This document shows, piece after piece, positions 5,582-5,706 of a stretch of DNA of 5,706 nt (within the stretch, counting starts at the first letter, position 1; each line of letters starts with the position of its first letter). The stretch lies in NCBI GenBank assembly GCA_030044045.1, contig JASHWO010000260.1:1-5706 (forward strand), in the 5' to 3' direction. Both the position numbers and the translations under genes were made by a program. The notes beneath the pieces were generated by a model. That model had not been told where the DNA came from. It searched no databases and saw only the letters and a program-made list of their open reading frames with translations. The DNA is from Acidimicrobiales bacterium (lineage in GTDB: Bacteria; Actinomycetota; Acidimicrobiia; Acidimicrobiales; RAAP-2).

Positions 5582-5653
5582 CGGTCCGGACCCGGCGGAC
5601 GGGCGGGGCAGGAGTGCGGGAGGTCCCACTCGCCGCCCCGCCCGACCGGACCG
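5582..5653. other. Nested GC-rich hairpin upstream of the antitoxin gene
   Basis: Three nested inverted repeats: 5582-5589 with 5646-5653 (8 bp, CGGTCCGG/CCGGACCG), 5600-5609 with 5635-5644 (10 bp, CGGGCGGGGC/GCCCCGCCCG) and 5612-5616 with 5627-5631 (5 bp). No T-run follows on either strand, so it is not a standard intrinsic terminator. It lies in the roughly 150 bases (5553-5706) where I see no gene. It could end transcription entering from the right, but in DNA this GC-rich some pairing arises by chance. Confidence 0.45.
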
Positions 5654-5706
5654 GGTGGGGGATGCCGTGTGTGGCCGGACCATGGTGCCGGGCCAACCTC
5701 GCTGAC

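Noticed and set aside
5544..5696. N-terminal extension of the antitoxin frame to an ATG at 5696
   Set aside because: The added 51 residues are low-complexity, span the hairpin and promoter-like sequence, and have no ribosome site.

Overview
This is a very GC-rich window in which every supportable gene lies on the minus strand. The high GC, the strong G/C preference at third codon positions, frequent GTG starts and a SARP/BTAD-type regulator point to an actinobacterium. The long sugar-1-phosphate nucleotidyltransferase resembles the mycobacterial ManB type. An acidimicrobial or related lineage is my best guess, from remembered resemblance only. There is no rRNA, tRNA, insertion sequence, phage gene or CRISPR array.

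In transcription order (right to left), the window starts with about 150 bases of non-coding DNA (5553-5706) holding a strong nested hairpin. Next is a two-gene toxin-antitoxin-like module: an antitoxin with a ribbon-helix-helix-like N-terminus and a DUF433-like body (5543-5121), overlapping by a GTGA junction a DUF5615/Mut7-C-type PIN-like toxin (5124-4750). The antitoxin probably starts at a GTG placed just where transcription would begin after a TACGAT -10 box, so its message may be leaderless.

The centre is a compact four-gene run: a small winged-helix + BTAD regulator (about 4700-3759), a single-pass membrane protein of unknown family with a long Thr/Pro tail (3744-2839), a 358-residue sugar-1-phosphate nucleotidyltransferase with a C-terminal beta-helix (2833-1757), and a UDP-glucose 4-epimerase-like SDR enzyme (1721-774). 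Gaps are 14, 5 and 35 bases, so this looks like one operon linking nucleotide-sugar supply to a surface-exposed protein. Two neighbouring genes carry in-frame tandem DNA repeats at their 3' ends: 24 bp in the regulator and 30 bp in the membrane protein.

The left end holds a second toxin-antitoxin module, a VapB-like ribbon-helix-helix antitoxin (703-482) and a VapC PIN-domain toxin (491-39). A textbook Shine-Dalgarno sequence and an 18-bp palindrome sit directly upstream.

The most interesting hypothesis is that the central operon makes an activated sugar (perhaps GDP-mannose) and also the Thr/Pro-rich membrane protein that could be a glycosylation acceptor, under a BTAD regulator and flanked on both sides by toxin-antitoxin pairs. 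The sequence shows the arrangement; the functional link is inference.
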